The notes beneath the pieces are model-generated. The model worked only from the letters and a program-made list of their open reading frames with translations. It was not told the origin of the DNA and ran no database searches. A DNA stretch of 64,000 nucleotides, taken from the NCBI RefSeq assembly GCF_000633935.1, contig NZ_KK214998.1, positions 345,946-409,945 on the forward strand, read 5' to 3'. The position numbers and the translations under genes were made by a program. Positions 28,327-37,965 of the stretch are shown piece after piece. This stretch comes from Ectothiorhodospira haloalkaliphila ATCC 51935 (GTDB taxonomy: Bacteria > Pseudomonadota > Gammaproteobacteria > Ectothiorhodospirales > Ectothiorhodospiraceae). Position 1 is the stretch's first letter; each line of letters opens with the position of its first letter.

Positions 28327-28343
28327 TAGATTAGCATAATCTA
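28327..28343. promoter_or_regulatory. Perfect AT-rich palindrome upstream of the RND efflux genes
   Basis: TAGATTA, GCA, TAATCTA is a 7-3-7 perfect palindrome, 50 bases before the adaptor ATG, in an otherwise GC-rich region. TTGAAA lies 15 bases upstream, so it may overlap a promoter. The form fits an operator for a small dimeric repressor such as an ArsR-family protein; no such gene is in the window. Confidence 0.5.
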
Positions 28344-28392
28344 ATATTCAGTCGGCGCCCCTTGGGGTGCCCAACCAGGGAGCGCTCCCCAC

Positions 28393-29439
28393 ATGATTCA
28401 CCCCGGACTTCGCTGGCTGCTGGTCGGCACCGCCTTCTGCCTGCTGGCCTCACCCGTGGCGGCTCAGACGCTAGAGACCACCCAGATCCGCATGCACACG
28501 CTGCCCCTGGAGCAGGTGCTCGACGGGCGCATCGAAGCGGTGCAGCAAGCCACCGTGTCGGCTCAGACCAGCGGGCGGGTGGTGGAGGTCTTCTTCGACG
28601 TGGACGACTTCGTGGACGAGGGGGACCTGATCCTGCGGCTGCGGGATACGGAGCAGCGGTCGCGCCTGGAGCAGGCCGAGGCGAGTCTTCGGGAGGCGCG
28701 GGCGCGTTTCAACGAGGCGCGCAGTGAACATGAGCGCATCGAGGGCATTTTCGAGCGGCAATTGATCTCCCGTTCCGAGATGGATCGGGCCACGGCGGCG
28801 CTGCAGTCGGCCCGGGCCCGGCTGGAGTCGGCCGAGGCCGCGGTGGAAGGCGCACGGGAGGAACTGGAGCACACCCGGGTGACGGCACCCTATGCGGGCA
28901 TCCTCACCGAGCGTCATGTGGAGACGGGGGAGAGTGTCAGCCCCGGGCAGCCGTTGGTGTCGGGGATCTCCCTGGAGCATTTGCGGGTGGTTACCCAGGT
29001 GCCTCAGCGGCATATTCAGGCGGTGCGGGAACATCAGCAGGCGCGGGTGTTGATCAATGATTCCATGCCGGTGGAGGCCGAGGGTCTGACGCTGTTCCCC
29101 TATGCCGACCACGGCAGTGCCAGCTTTCGTGTGCGGGTGCAGCTGCCCGATGGTACGCCGGGTCTTTTCCCGGGCATGTTCGTGAAGGTGGTTTTCACTG
29201 TGGGCGAGCAGGAGCGTCTGCTGGTGCCGGCCGGGGCCGTGATGCAGCGGGGGGAGGTCTCGGCCGTTTATGTGATGGATGAGGAGGGTCGCATCCGCCT
29301 GCGTCAGGTGCGCACCGGGCGCCCAGCCGAGGGTGGTCATGTGCAGGTGCTGGCGGGCCTTGAGGTCGGTGAGCAGGTGGCCCTGGATCCGGTGCGTGCC
29401 GGCATCGCCCTCAAGGCGCAGCGGGAGGCGGCCCGATGA
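28393..29439 (+). CDS. RND efflux periplasmic adaptor subunit
   Basis: 348 residues. A signal peptide ends at about VAAQT. Then comes the membrane-fusion-protein layout: barrel-sandwich half (VLDGRIEAVQQATVSAQTSG, RVVEVFFDVDDFVDEGDLIL), an alpha-helical hairpin rich in Glu/Arg/Ala (residues ~95-170), the second half (VTAPYAGILTERHVETGESV), beta-barrel and C-terminal domain. It joins the inner-membrane RND pump to an outer-membrane channel; no TolC-type gene is present here. The stop overlaps the pump gene as ATGA. Confidence 0.93.
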   Translation: MIHPGLRWLLVGTAFCLLASPVAAQTLETTQIRMHTLPLEQVLDGRIEAVQQATVSAQTSGRVVEVFFDVDDFVDEGDLILRLRDTEQRSRLEQAEASLREARARFNEARSEHERIEGIFERQLISRSEMDRATAALQSARARLESAEAAVEGAREELEHTRVTAPYAGILTERHVETGESVSPGQPLVSGISLEHLRVVTQVPQRHIQAVREHQQARVLINDSMPVEAEGLTLFPYADHGSASFRVRVQLPDGTPGLFPGMFVKVVFTVGEQERLLVPAGAVMQRGEVSAVYVMDEEGRIRLRQVRTGRPAEGGHVQVLAGLEVGEQVALDPVRAGIALKAQREAAR

Positions 29440-32400
29440 GTGATGCGGACAAGGACGGCGCCATGGGCATCTCCGGGCGCATCGCCAGGACCTTTCTCAC
29501 CTCTCAGATCACGCCGTTACTGGCCATTGCGGGCCTGTTGCTGGGGCTGTTCGCCGTGCTGGTCACGCCTCGGGAGGAAGAGCCTCAGATTGATGTGACC
29601 TTTGCCAATGTGTTCATTCCCTTCCCCGGGGCCTCGGTGGAGGACGTGGAGCAACTGGTGAGCATCCCGGCGCAACAGGTGCTGTCGGAGATCGAGGGGC
29701 TGGAACACGTGTATTCCACCTCGCAGCCCGGCATGTCGGTGCTCACGGTTCAATATGAGGTGGGTGAGCCGCGTACCGAGGCCATCGTGCGCCTTTACAA
29801 CCAGATCTTCTCCAATCAGGACTGGCTGCCCCAGGGGCTGGGGGTGGGGCAGCCCATCATCAAGCCCAAGGGGATCGACGATGTGCCCATCGTCGCCTTT
29901 ACCCTGTGGACCGAGGATCGCCAGCGTAGCGCCCATGACCTGCAGCGGGTGGCTCATACGGTGGAGACGGAGCTCAAGCGGGTGGCCGGCACCCGGGACA
30001 TCTACACCATTGGCGGTCCGGATCATGTGGTCCAGGTGCGACTGGACCCGCAGCGGGTCGCGGGTTTCGGCTTAAGCCTGGATGATCTGCGCCACGCCCT
30101 GCAGGCCAGCAATGTGTCCCGGGATGCCGGCGCCCTGGTACGCGACAACCAGGAGATACCGGTCAAGGCCGGGGCTTTCCTGTCATCCGAGGACGAGGTG
30201 GCCTCCCTGGTGGTGGGTGTGCACGACGGCGCCCCGGTGTACCTCTCGGATGTGGCGCAGGTGCGCCAGGGACCGGCCACTCCCCATAATTACGTCAGCT
30301 TTGGCTGGGGGGCGGGCTCCGAGCGGGGGGCGCTGCCCGGGCACAGCGAGCCGGCGGTGACCATCGCCATTGCCAAGCAGCCGGGCACCAATGCCGTGGA
30401 TATCGCCGACCAGCTCATGATCCGCATGGAGCAGTTGCGCGGCACCCATATCCCCGACGATGTGCAAGTGACCGTGACCCGTAATTACGGGGAAACGGGG
30501 GACGACAAGGCCAGCACCCTGATCCAGAAGCTGATTTTCGCCACGCTGTCCGTGGTGCTGCTGGTGTGGCTGGCTCTGGGCTGGCGCGAGGCCTTTATCG
30601 TCGGCACCGCCGTGGTGATCACCCTGGCGGTCACTTTGTTCGCCTCATGGGCCTATGGCTTCACCCTGAACCGGGTTTCCCTGTTTGCCCTGATCTTTTC
30701 CATCGGCATCCTGGTGGATGATGCCATCGTGGTGGTGGAGAACATCCACCGGCACATGCAGATGGGCAAGAAGAAGCTGCTGGAGGCCATTCCGTTGGCG
30801 GTGGATGAAGTGGGCGCCCCCACCATCCTGGCCACCTTTGCGGTGATTGCCGCGCTGCTGCCCATGGCCTTCGTGACGGGTTTGATGGGGCCTTACATGA
30901 GCCCCATCCCCATCAACGCCAGCATGGGGATGCTCATCTCCCTGGCGGTGGCCTATGTGGTGACGCCCTGGATGACCTACAAACTGCTGCGTCGCCATGC
31001 GGAGGCCAAGTCGCCTGCCGAAGGTGGGCACGGCCAGGGTGGCAGTGAGGAGGCCGGCATGCGGATGATGCGCCTGTCCGAAGGGACCCTGGGGCCCTTC
31101 CTGCGTGGCGGTGGTGCCCGCTACAAGCGCTGGGGCCTCTACGGCGGCGTGGTGTTGCTGATTCTGGCTTCGGTGTCGCTGGTCTACGTGCAGGCCGTGG
31201 TCCTGAAGATGCTGCCCTTTGACGACAAGTCGGAGTTCCAGGTGGTGCTGGAAATGCCTGAGGGCACGAGCCTTGAGCGCACCGCGCGTGTGCTTCACGA
31301 GATGGGTGATTATCTGGCCACCGTGCCCGAGGTGCATGATTATCAGGTTTATGCCGGTACGGCCTCGCCCATCAACTTCAATGGGCTGGTGCGTCAGTAC
31401 TACCTGCGCGAGGGTGCCCACCTGGGGGATTTGCAGGTGAACCTGGTGCACCAGAAGGAGCGCAGCCGCAAGAGCCACGACATCGCCCTGGATGTGCGCG
31501 AGCCGCTCAAGGCCATTGCCGATCGTCATGGGGCCACCATCCAGTTGGTGGAAGTCCCCCCGGGGCCGCCCGTACGCGCGCCCATCGTGGCGGAAATCTA
31601 TGGGCCGGACTACGAAGGCCAGATGGCCCTGGCCGGCCAGCTCAGGGAGATGTTCGAGAACACCTCCGGGGTGGTGGATGTGTCCGACTCGGTGGAGTAC
31701 CCCGGACCCCGTCTGATCCTGGAAGTGGACCGGGAAAAGGCTGCCTTGATGGGTGTGTCGCAGACGACCATTGCCCAGGCAGTGGACACGGTCCTGGCCG
31801 GCGAGGATGTGAGCTTTCTCTTCGGTGCCAACGTGAAATATGCCGTGCCCATTCGCCTGGAGTTCGATGCCGCCGACAAGGGGGATCTGGAGACGGTGCT
31901 CGGGGTGCGGGTGCGTGCCATGGATGGAGGCCTGGTGCCCCTGTCGGAGCTGGTGAACGTGGTGGAGAGCACCCGCGAGCGCTCCATTCATCACAAGGAC
32001 ATGCTGCCGGTGGTGTATGTTACCGCCGATATGGCCGGGCGTCTGGATAGCCCGCTGTATGGCATGTTCGACCTGGTGTTCCAGTTGCGTGACAAGCCCT
32101 TGGTCCATGATGAGGCCCTGGAGCAGTTCTTCATCCAGCAGCCGGACGATCCCTACCAGTACAGCATCAAGTGGGATGGAGAATGGCAGGTCACCTACGA
32201 GACCTTCCGCGACATGGGGCTGGCCTATTCCGTGGGCCTGTTGCTCATCTATCTCCTGGTGGTGGCGCAGTTCCGCTCCTACGTGGTGCCGCTGATCATC
32301 ATGGCCCCCATCCCGCTGACGGTCATCGGCGTCATGCCGGGCCACGCCCTGCTGGATGGTCTGGTCATGGACGCCAAGTTCACGGCCACATCCATGATCG

Positions 32401-32708
32401 GCATGATCGCCCTGGCGGGGATCATCGTGCGCAACTCCATCCTGCTGGTGGATTTCATCAACCATGAGGTGAGTCGCGGCCTGGCCCTGGAGGATGCGGT
32501 CATCCGTGCCGGCGCCGTGCGTGCCAAGCCCATCGTGCTCACGGGGCTCGCCGCCATGATCGGTGCCGGCTTCATCCTGGACGACCCGATCTTCAACGGC
32601 CTGGCCATCTCGCTGATCTTCGGCATCCTGGTGTCCACGCTGCTCACCCTGCTGGTGATCCCGGTGCTGTATTACAGCTACCTGAAGGGGAGGGTCCAGC
32701 ATCAATGA
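29436..32708 (+). CDS. RND-family efflux transporter permease
   Basis: 1090 residues, slightly longer than AcrB (about 1049). The fold has 12 membrane helices and two large periplasmic loops. TM1 is near ITPLLAIAGLLLGLFAVLV. The proton-relay helix carries FSIGILVDDAIVVVENIHRH, with the conserved Asp pair. TM11 includes TSMIGMIALAGIIVRNSILL and VDF. The N-terminal part (VIPREEEPQ-like, PFPGASVEDVEQLV) is typical of AcrB/CzcA relatives, but the heavy-metal hallmark motif of CzcA could not be assigned, so the substrate is unknown. It is coupled to the adaptor gene by an ATGA overlap. Confidence 0.92.
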   Translation: MSDADKDGAMGISGRIARTFLTSQITPLLAIAGLLLGLFAVLVTPREEEPQIDVTFANVFIPFPGASVEDVEQLVSIPAQQVLSEIEGLEHVYSTSQPGMSVLTVQYEVGEPRTEAIVRLYNQIFSNQDWLPQGLGVGQPIIKPKGIDDVPIVAFTLWTEDRQRSAHDLQRVAHTVETELKRVAGTRDIYTIGGPDHVVQVRLDPQRVAGFGLSLDDLRHALQASNVSRDAGALVRDNQEIPVKAGAFLSSEDEVASLVVGVHDGAPVYLSDVAQVRQGPATPHNYVSFGWGAGSERGALPGHSEPAVTIAIAKQPGTNAVDIADQLMIRMEQLRGTHIPDDVQVTVTRNYGETGDDKASTLIQKLIFATLSVVLLVWLALGWREAFIVGTAVVITLAVTLFASWAYGFTLNRVSLFALIFSIGILVDDAIVVVENIHRHMQMGKKKLLEAIPLAVDEVGAPTILATFAVIAALLPMAFVTGLMGPYMSPIPINASMGMLISLAVAYVVTPWMTYKLLRRHAEAKSPAEGGHGQGGSEEAGMRMMRLSEGTLGPFLRGGGARYKRWGLYGGVVLLILASVSLVYVQAVVLKMLPFDDKSEFQVVLEMPEGTSLERTARVLHEMGDYLATVPEVHDYQVYAGTASPINFNGLVRQYYLREGAHLGDLQVNLVHQKERSRKSHDIALDVREPLKAIADRHGATIQLVEVPPGPPVRAPIVAEIYGPDYEGQMALAGQLREMFENTSGVVDVSDSVEYPGPRLILEVDREKAALMGVSQTTIAQAVDTVLAGEDVSFLFGANVKYAVPIRLEFDAADKGDLETVLGVRVRAMDGGLVPLSELVNVVESTRERSIHHKDMLPVVYVTADMAGRLDSPLYGMFDLVFQLRDKPLVHDEALEQFFIQQPDDPYQYSIKWDGEWQVTYETFRDMGLAYSVGLLLIYLLVVAQFRSYVVPLIIMAPIPLTVIGVMPGHALLDGLVMDAKFTATSMIGMIALAGIIVRNSILLVDFINHEVSRGLALEDAVIRAGAVRAKPIVLTGLAAMIGAGFILDDPIFNGLAISLIFGILVSTLLTLLVIPVLYYSYLKGRVQHQ

Positions 32709-32728
32709 CCCTTGTGGCATCATCAACT

Positions 32729-32905
32729 CCCCGTTCGCGGCCGAGGGCCGCTCCCACGGGGGCTGCGGGCCGCTGCGGCTGTCGGGGCCCCGTCTATCCT
32801 TCGGGTCACCCTGCTCCCAGGGGACTGCGGGGTGCTGGGTGCCCTCTCATGGCTTCGTGAGATCCCTGTGCCCTCTGTGGGAGCGGCCCTCGGCCGCGAA
32901 TGGGG
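32729..32905. repeat. Inverted pair of REP-like elements
   Basis: The arm at 32729-32763 (with TTCGCGGCCGAGGGCCGCTC) and the arm at 32874-32905 (with GAGCGGCCCTCGGCCGCGAA) are reverse complements, spaced by about 110 bases. Each arm is itself an imperfect palindrome. This is the layout of bacterial REP doublets; single relatives lie at 52310 and 55421. Confidence 0.75.
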
Positions 32906-32915
32906 AGCCGCCCGG

Positions 32916-33788
32916 CTACCGATTTTCCCCCCGGGACACCCCCCTCAACACCCGGTCCAGCCCCCGCGTGGGCAACACACGCCGCAGCATGCCAAACAGA
33001 TACGTGGGCACCGTCACGTAATACCGGGCCCGCGGCCTGGGGCTCTCCAGCGCGTGGATCAGCTTCTTCACCACCGCCTCCGGCGGCAGGGTGAAGGGCG
33101 CCGCCGGCCCCGCCTTGGTCAGGCGCCGCTCTGCCGCCGCATACTGTTCCCGAAAGACACTGTTCTCCCGGTCGACATGGGCCGCCAGGGCCGCGTGGGC
33201 ATTGGCCCGGAAGCGGCTGCTGATGGGCCCGGGCTCGATCAGGCTCACCTGCACGCCGCTGCCATGCAGTTCCATGCGCAGGGTGTCGGTGAGCCCCTCC
33301 AGGGCGAACTTGGAGCAGTTGTAGGCGCCACGAAAGGGCAGGGCGATCAGGCCCAGCACCGAGCTGTTCTGCACGATGCGTCCCTCACCTTGCCGGCGCA
33401 TCACCGGAATGACCTGATTGGTCAGCTCCAGCCAGCCCAGCAGATTGGTCTCCAGCTGCCGGCGCAGCACATCCCGGGTGAGGTCCTCCACCGCCCCGGG
33501 CTGGCCGTAGGCGCCATTATTGAACAGGCCGTACAGCCGCCCATCGGTGGCCTGAAGCAGCTGCTCCAGGGCGGCCCGGATGGAGGCGCTGTCATCCAGA
33601 TCCAGCTGCACGGCCTCCAGCCCTTCCTCCTGCAGCCGCGCCACATCCGCCTCCCGCCGCGCCGTGGCAAACACCCGATATCCCCGGCGAGCCAGCGCAT
33701 GGGCCGCACAATGACCGATCCCGGAGGAACAGCCGGTGATGAGGATGGGACGATCTTTGGGGGATGGGGGTGTCGAGTGGGTGTTCAT
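32916..33788 (-). CDS. Short-chain dehydrogenase/reductase
   Basis: 290 residues. The nucleotide-binding loop is ITGCSSGIG (TGxxxGxG), the structural motif is NNGAYG in place of NNAG, and the active site is YNCSK (YxxxK) with Ser in SSVLG upstream. It therefore belongs to the classical SDR family; substrate and cofactor preference are unknown. The C-terminal extension after residue ~230 is of the length seen in steroid/retinol-type SDRs. It converges on the RND operon, separated by the REP pair. Confidence 0.88.
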   Translation of the reverse strand: MNTHSTPPSPKDRPILITGCSSGIGHCAAHALARRGYRVFATARREADVARLQEEGLEAVQLDLDDSASIRAALEQLLQATDGRLYGLFNNGAYGQPGAVEDLTRDVLRRQLETNLLGWLELTNQVIPVMRRQGEGRIVQNSSVLGLIALPFRGAYNCSKFALEGLTDTLRMELHGSGVQVSLIEPGPISSRFRANAHAALAAHVDRENSVFREQYAAAERRLTKAGPAAPFTLPPEAVVKKLIHALESPRPRARYYVTVPTYLFGMLRRVLPTRGLDRVLRGVSRGENR

Positions 33789-33862
33789 GATGCAGGGGGC
33801 TCGCGATAGGTTGGGGCCGTGGGTGGATGCTCTTCAGTCACTGGTTGATTGCAATCGATACG

Positions 33863-33882
33863 GTTACACTTTGAGATGTAAC
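33863..33882. promoter_or_regulatory. Inverted repeat upstream of the toxin-antitoxin operon
   Basis: GTTACA and TGTAAC are separated by eight bases, 18 bases before the antitoxin ATG. Antitoxins of this class bind such palindromes to repress their own operon, so it is a plausible operator. Confidence 0.5.
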
Positions 33883-33900
33883 TTTTCCCGGGAGGGCGTC

Positions 33901-34152
33901 ATGGAAGCCACGACCAAGGATCTGCGCTTGCACACACGAGAACTTCTGGCGGCGGTGGGCCGTGGTGAGCAAGTGGCCATCACCTACCGCGGCAAGCCCT
34001 GTGCTCGCCTCGTGGCCTGGCAGGAGGGCACCCAGGAGGTCCGCCGCGGGCGAAATCCGGCCTTCGGTCTTTGGCGAGGCCAACAGGATATCCCGGTGGA
34101 CGAACAGGTTCGTGCCCTGCGCAGGGGGCGTGATTTCTCCGACCTGGGATGA
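33901..34152 (+). CDS. Phd/YefM-type antitoxin
   Basis: 83 residues. The N-terminal MEATTKDLRLHTRELLAAVG, then RGEQVAITYRGKPCARLV, is the Phd/YefM DNA-binding fold; the C-terminal 35 residues would wrap around the toxin. GGGAGGG lies just upstream of the ATG. Its TGA is followed at once by the ATG of the PIN-domain gene, so the two are coupled. Confidence 0.87.
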   Translation: MEATTKDLRLHTRELLAAVGRGEQVAITYRGKPCARLVAWQEGTQEVRRGRNPAFGLWRGQQDIPVDEQVRALRRGRDFSDLG

Positions 34153-34539
34153 ATGGCCGTGCTGATCGATACGGATGTCCTGATCTGGAATCTACGCGGT
34201 AACGAACAGGCTGCTTCTCTGCTGGATGGTTCCCCGGGCTTCAGAGTGTCCGCGGTCACGTACATGGAATTGCTTCAGGGCCTGCGAAACAAGGACGAAA
34301 TGCGTGTCTTGCGTCAGGCCATGCACTACTGGGGGGCTCAGTTGATCCCCATCGACACCGAGATTTGCGGTCGTGCCACCTATCTGGTGGAAGAGTATGC
34401 ACTCAGTCACTCCATGCAGATGGCCGACGCGCTGATCGCCTCCACGGCCCTGCAGCTGGGTGAGGTGCTGGTGACAGCCAATGACCGACACTACCGTCAC
34501 ATTGATGGTCTGGCCCTGGAAGTGTTCCGGCCCGATTAG
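34153..34539 (+). CDS. vapC: PIN-domain toxin (VapC family)
   Basis: 128 residues, a whole PIN domain. The acidic metal ligands are in place: Asp6 (VLIDTDVLIW), Glu39 (SAVTYMELLQG), Asp92 (MADALIAS) and Asp111 (TANDRHY). VapC toxins are Mg-dependent ribonucleases, many cutting initiator tRNA or rRNA; the target here is not known. With the preceding Phd-type antitoxin it makes a complete type II module. Confidence 0.9.
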   Translation: MAVLIDTDVLIWNLRGNEQAASLLDGSPGFRVSAVTYMELLQGLRNKDEMRVLRQAMHYWGAQLIPIDTEICGRATYLVEEYALSHSMQMADALIASTALQLGEVLVTANDRHYRHIDGLALEVFRPD

Positions 34540-34542
34540 CAC

Positions 34543-34920
34543 TCAATAGGTCAGCGTCACCACCCCATCTTCCACCACCTCGCCGATGAAGGCCCCGCCG
34601 CCGCGCTTGCCGTCCAGTTCCGGTATGGCATTGGCATCATCCAGCCCGTGTTCCCCCATGGCGCCGGCGCAGGCGTAGAACTTCACGCCGGCCTCGTGGG
34701 CATCCTGCATGAAGTCGTACACGGACTTCTCACGGGCTTCTCCCGGGAAGATGTTCTGTGCCACGCCCTGTTTGAGCAGCTGCGTGGTTTCGGCGGCGAA
34801 GTAGATCTCCACCTCCAGGTCCATGGCTGCAGCCACGGTGGCCTGAAAGAAGGGTGCGCCCAGGGTGCCCGGCGCATCCAGGCGGGTGTTGAGCAGCATG
34901 ATCACGATCTTCTCGGCCAT
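34543..34920 (-). CDS. DsrE-family protein
   Basis: 125 residues in the DsrE/DsrF/TusD fold, starting MAEKIVIMLLNTRLDAPGTL, with a central ATVAAAMDLEVEIYFAAETT strand-helix and a Cys in KFYACAGAMGEHGLDD. In sulfur oxidisers some members pass sulfane sulfur between proteins. The single Cys near residue 85 lies where such transferases bind sulfur, but no dsr, tus or rhodanese gene is adjacent. AGGAGACGGGA precedes ATG 34920. The ORF extends upstream without a ribosome-binding site. Confidence 0.8.
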   Translation of the reverse strand: MAEKIVIMLLNTRLDAPGTLGAPFFQATVAAAMDLEVEIYFAAETTQLLKQGVAQNIFPGEAREKSVYDFMQDAHEAGVKFYACAGAMGEHGLDDANAIPELDGKRGGGAFIGEVVEDGVVTLTY

Positions 34921-35043
34921 TCCCGTCTCCTCTCGGGGCTTGCAAAATGCCCCATCGGCCCCATAACCCGAAAGGCGCCCGATTGCGCCTCCAAGACAGT
35001 ATAATTCGCGCACGATCAGACCGCCTCGCACGGAGACCCGACG

Positions 35044-35337
35044 ATGCCCATCTACGAATACGAATGCAATGCCTGTGGCCACCGCATGGAGGCCATGCAG
35101 AAGATTGCCGATGCCCCATTGGTGGACTGCCCCGCCTGCCACACGGCCGAACTGCGCAAACTGGTGTCGGCCAGCGCCTTTCGCCTAGGTGGTAGCGGCT
35201 GGTACGAGACCGATTTCAAGAAGGACAACAAGCGCAATCTCAAGGAGGGTGACAAGGCCGCTCCCTGCGCCACCGACAGCAGTGCCAAATCCCCGGCCTG
35301 CAGCGCCTGTCCCGCTGCCGCCAACTCCGGGGGGTGA
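35044..35337 (+). CDS. FmdB-family zinc ribbon protein
   Basis: 97 residues. MPIYEYECNACGHRMEAMQK with CPACH further on gives the CxxC...CxxC zinc ribbon of the FmdB/CxxC_CxxC_SSSS family, thought to be a small regulatory or assembly factor. The C-terminal third is Lys/Ser/Ala rich with extra Cys residues (CATDSSAKSPACSACPAAAN). It is divergent from the DsrE gene and three bases ahead of the DUF502 gene, in an operon that leads to aspS. Confidence 0.88.
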   Translation: MPIYEYECNACGHRMEAMQKIADAPLVDCPACHTAELRKLVSASAFRLGGSGWYETDFKKDNKRNLKEGDKAAPCATDSSAKSPACSACPAAANSGG

Positions 35338-35340
35338 TCC

Positions 35341-35997
35341 TTGTCGGACAAACACAGCGGACCCATGCAGAGCCTGCGACGCTACCTGATCGCAGGCCTG
35401 CTGGTCTGGGTGCCCCTGGTGGCCACCGCGGCCATCATCAAGTTCATCCTGGACGTGATGGATCGCACCCTGCTGCTGCTGCCGCCGGGGTTGCGACCGG
35501 AGGCCCTGCTGGGTTTCACCATCCCGGGCTTCGGGGTGGTGATCGCTGTGGTCATCGTCTTCACCACCGGCCTGGTGGTGGCCAACCTGCTGGGTCGCAA
35601 GCTGGTGGAGATCTGGGAGGCCATCCTGGCCCGTATCCCCCTGGTGAGCACCATCTACTCCGCCGTGAAGCAGGTGATGGAGACCCTGTTGGGGGCGGGC
35701 GGGGAATCCTTCCGGCGGGTGCTGCTGGTGGAGTATCCCAGGAAGGGGATCTGGACCCTGGGCTTTCAGACCGGGGCCGGCATGGGCGAGGTGCAGGCGC
35801 GCACCGAAAAGGATGTGATCAGCGTCTTCATTCCCACCACACCCAACCCCACTTCTGGCTTCATCATCCTTGTGCCTCGGGACGAGGTGGTGGTGCTCGA
35901 CATGTCGGTGGAGGACGGCCTCAAGTTCGTCATGTCCCTGGGCGTGGTGGTGCCCCGCTACCCCCCGGTCAAGAAGGGCGAGACGGGGGCGAAGTGA
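35341..35997 (+). CDS. DUF502 family membrane protein
   Basis: 218 residues. Two membrane helices ([20 protein letters not shown] and [20 protein letters not shown]) are followed by a conserved cytoplasmic region ([20 protein letters not shown], then [20 protein letters not shown]). The family occurs widely next to aspS, and its role is unknown. The chosen start is TTG 35341, which has GGGGTGA six bases upstream; ATG 35365 is possible. Confidence 0.85.
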   Translation: MSDKHSGPMQSLRRYLIAGLLVWVPLVATAAIIKFILDVMDRTLLLLPPGLRPEALLGFTIPGFGVVIAVVIVFTTGLVVANLLGRKLVEIWEAILARIPLVSTIYSAVKQVMETLLGAGGESFRRVLLVEYPRKGIWTLGFQTGAGMGEVQARTEKDVISVFIPTTPNPTSGFIILVPRDEVVVLDMSVEDGLKFVMSLGVVVPRYPPVKKGETGAK

Positions 35998-36106
35998 GGC
36001 CGCGGCGCCAGGCGCCTTCCCCTGGACTTGCCACCCCAATTGGCAAGACCGTACCATTACCGGTTTTCCACAGCCTCAATCATTCAGGACACTCCAGGAA
36101 TCCCCC

Positions 36107-37894
36107 ATGCGCTCCCATTACTGCGGTATCGTCGATGAGTCCCTGCTCGACCAGGAAGTGACACTGTGCGGCTGGGTCAATCGCCGCCGGGACCATGGGG
36201 GCGTGATCTTTGTCGATCTGCGTGACCGTGAGGGGTTGGTGCAGGTGGTCTTCGACCCGGACCGGGCCGATGTCTTCGCCACCGCCGAGCGCATTCGCAG
36301 CGAATACGTGCTGAAGGTGACCGGCCGGGTGCGTCGTCGTCCGGAAGGTACGGTGAACACCGATCTGCGCACCGGCGCCATCGAAGTGCTGGGCACCGGG
36401 CTGACCGTGCTCAACACCTCCGAGACCCCACCCTTCCAGCTGGATGAGGACGACGTGGGCGAGGAGACCCGCCTGCGCTACCGTTATGTGGATCTGCGCC
36501 GCCCCACCATGCAGAGGCGTCTGCAGATGCGTGCCCAGATCACCGGCGTATTGCGCCGGTTCCTGGAAGGGCATGACTTCCTCGATATCGAGACCCCGAT
36601 GCTCACCAAGGCCACGCCCGAAGGGGCGCGGGATTACCTGGTGCCCAGCCGCACCCATCCCGGCAGTTTCTTCGCGCTGCCCCAGTCGCCGCAGCTGTTC
36701 AAGCAGTTGCTGATGATGTCGGGGCTGGACCGCTACTACCAGATCGTGCGCTGCTTCCGGGACGAAGACCTGCGCGCCGACCGTCAGCCCGAGTTCACCC
36801 AGCTGGATATCGAGACCTCCTTCATGGATGAGGAAGGCATCATGACCCTCATGGAGGAAATGATGCGCGAACTCTTCGCCCAGGTGCTGGAAGTGCCCCT
36901 GCACACCCCCTTCCAGCGCATGACCTATGCCGAGGCCATGCGCCGCTTTGGCTCCGACAAGCCGGACCTGCGCATCCCCCTGGAACTGACGGAGCTCACT
37001 GACGTGATGGCGCCGGTGGAGTTCAAGGTGTTCTCCGGCCCCGCCAAGGATCCCCATGGCCGCGTGGCGGCCCTGCGTCTGCCCAAGGGTGGTGATCTCA
37101 CCCGTAAGGAAATCGACGACTACACCCAGTTCGTGGGGCGTTATGGTGCCAAGGGCCTGGCCTATATCAAGGTCAACGACGTCAATGCGGGGCGAGAGGG
37201 ACTGCAATCTCCCATCCTCAAGTTCCTGCCGGACGAGGTGGTGGTGGAGATCCTCAACCGCACCGAGGCCGAGGATGGCGACCTGATCTTCTTTGGTGCC
37301 GACAAGGCCCGTGTGGTGAACGAGGCCCTGGGTGCCCTGCGGGTCAAGCTGGGTCATGATCGCCATCTGGTGGCGCGCGGCTGGCGCCCCCTGTGGGTGG
37401 TGGACTTCCCCATGTTCGAGATGGACGACAAGGACAACCGCTGGGTGGCCCTGCACCATCCCTTCACCGCGCCCCGGGTGGATAACCCCGACGAGCTGGC
37501 CGGCGATCCCGGTCACCTGGTCTCCCGGGCATACGACCTGGTGCTCAACGGCACGGAAGTGGGCGGCGGTTCGGTGCGTATCCACAACATGGCCATGCAG
37601 CAGAAGGTGTTCGAACTGCTGGGCATCGGCGAGACCGAGGCCCGGGAGAAGTTCGGCTTCCTGCTGGATGCCCTGAAGTACGGCTGCCCGCCGCACGGCG
37701 GTATCGCCTTCGGCCTGGATCGCCTGGTCATGCTCATGACCGGCGCCCAGTCCATCCGCGACGTCATGGCCTTCCCCAAGACCCAGACCGCCGCCTGCCC
37801 CCTCACCCAGGCCCCCGCCGAGGTCAGCGAGGCCCAGTTGCGGGAACTGAACATCCGCCTGCGGCAAACGGCAGCGGACAAGAAGGAGGGCTGA
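36107..37894 (+). CDS. aspS: Aspartyl-tRNA synthetase
   Basis: 595 residues, the bacterial AspS with the GAD insertion. The N-terminal OB-fold carries [20 protein letters not shown]. Motif 2 of class II is [20 protein letters not shown], and motif 3 is [20 protein letters not shown], with DVMAFPKTQ after it. The start follows CCAGGAA and matches the E. coli N-terminus (MRxxYCG). It probably makes tRNA-Asp only or Asp plus Asn; that depends on GatCAB, which is not in the window. Confidence 0.96.
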   Translation: MRSHYCGIVDESLLDQEVTLCGWVNRRRDHGGVIFVDLRDREGLVQVVFDPDRADVFATAERIRSEYVLKVTGRVRRRPEGTVNTDLRTGAIEVLGTGLTVLNTSETPPFQLDEDDVGEETRLRYRYVDLRRPTMQRRLQMRAQITGVLRRFLEGHDFLDIETPMLTKATPEGARDYLVPSRTHPGSFFALPQSPQLFKQLLMMSGLDRYYQIVRCFRDEDLRADRQPEFTQLDIETSFMDEEGIMTLMEEMMRELFAQVLEVPLHTPFQRMTYAEAMRRFGSDKPDLRIPLELTELTDVMAPVEFKVFSGPAKDPHGRVAALRLPKGGDLTRKEIDDYTQFVGRYGAKGLAYIKVNDVNAGREGLQSPILKFLPDEVVVEILNRTEAEDGDLIFFGADKARVVNEALGALRVKLGHDRHLVARGWRPLWVVDFPMFEMDDKDNRWVALHHPFTAPRVDNPDELAGDPGHLVSRAYDLVLNGTEVGGGSVRIHNMAMQQKVFELLGIGETEAREKFGFLLDALKYGCPPHGGIAFGLDRLVMLMTGAQSIRDVMAFPKTQTAACPLTQAPAEVSEAQLRELNIRLRQTAADKKEG

Positions 37895-37965
37895 CCGGCC
37901 CGCTCGACCCGAAGACCCCTTCCCCGATGCCGGGAAAAGGGGCCAGACCCCGTTTCCCCAAAGAG

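Larger units (their letters stand above)
28019..28392. other. Non-coding interval between proS and the RND operon
   Basis: 374 bases without a supported gene. It holds the proS leader, a hairpin (CAGCCGCTTCC/GCGGCTG, near 28169-28187), one copy of the family-A palindromic repeat (28248-28289) and an AT-rich palindrome next to the RND start. Confidence 0.6.

Noticed and set aside
30645..32726. Long - strand ORF opposite the RND permease
   Set aside because: Histidine/glutamine-rich shadow product in a GC-rich region, fully inside a clear gene on the other strand; the same holds for 36080-38038 and 38144-40531.
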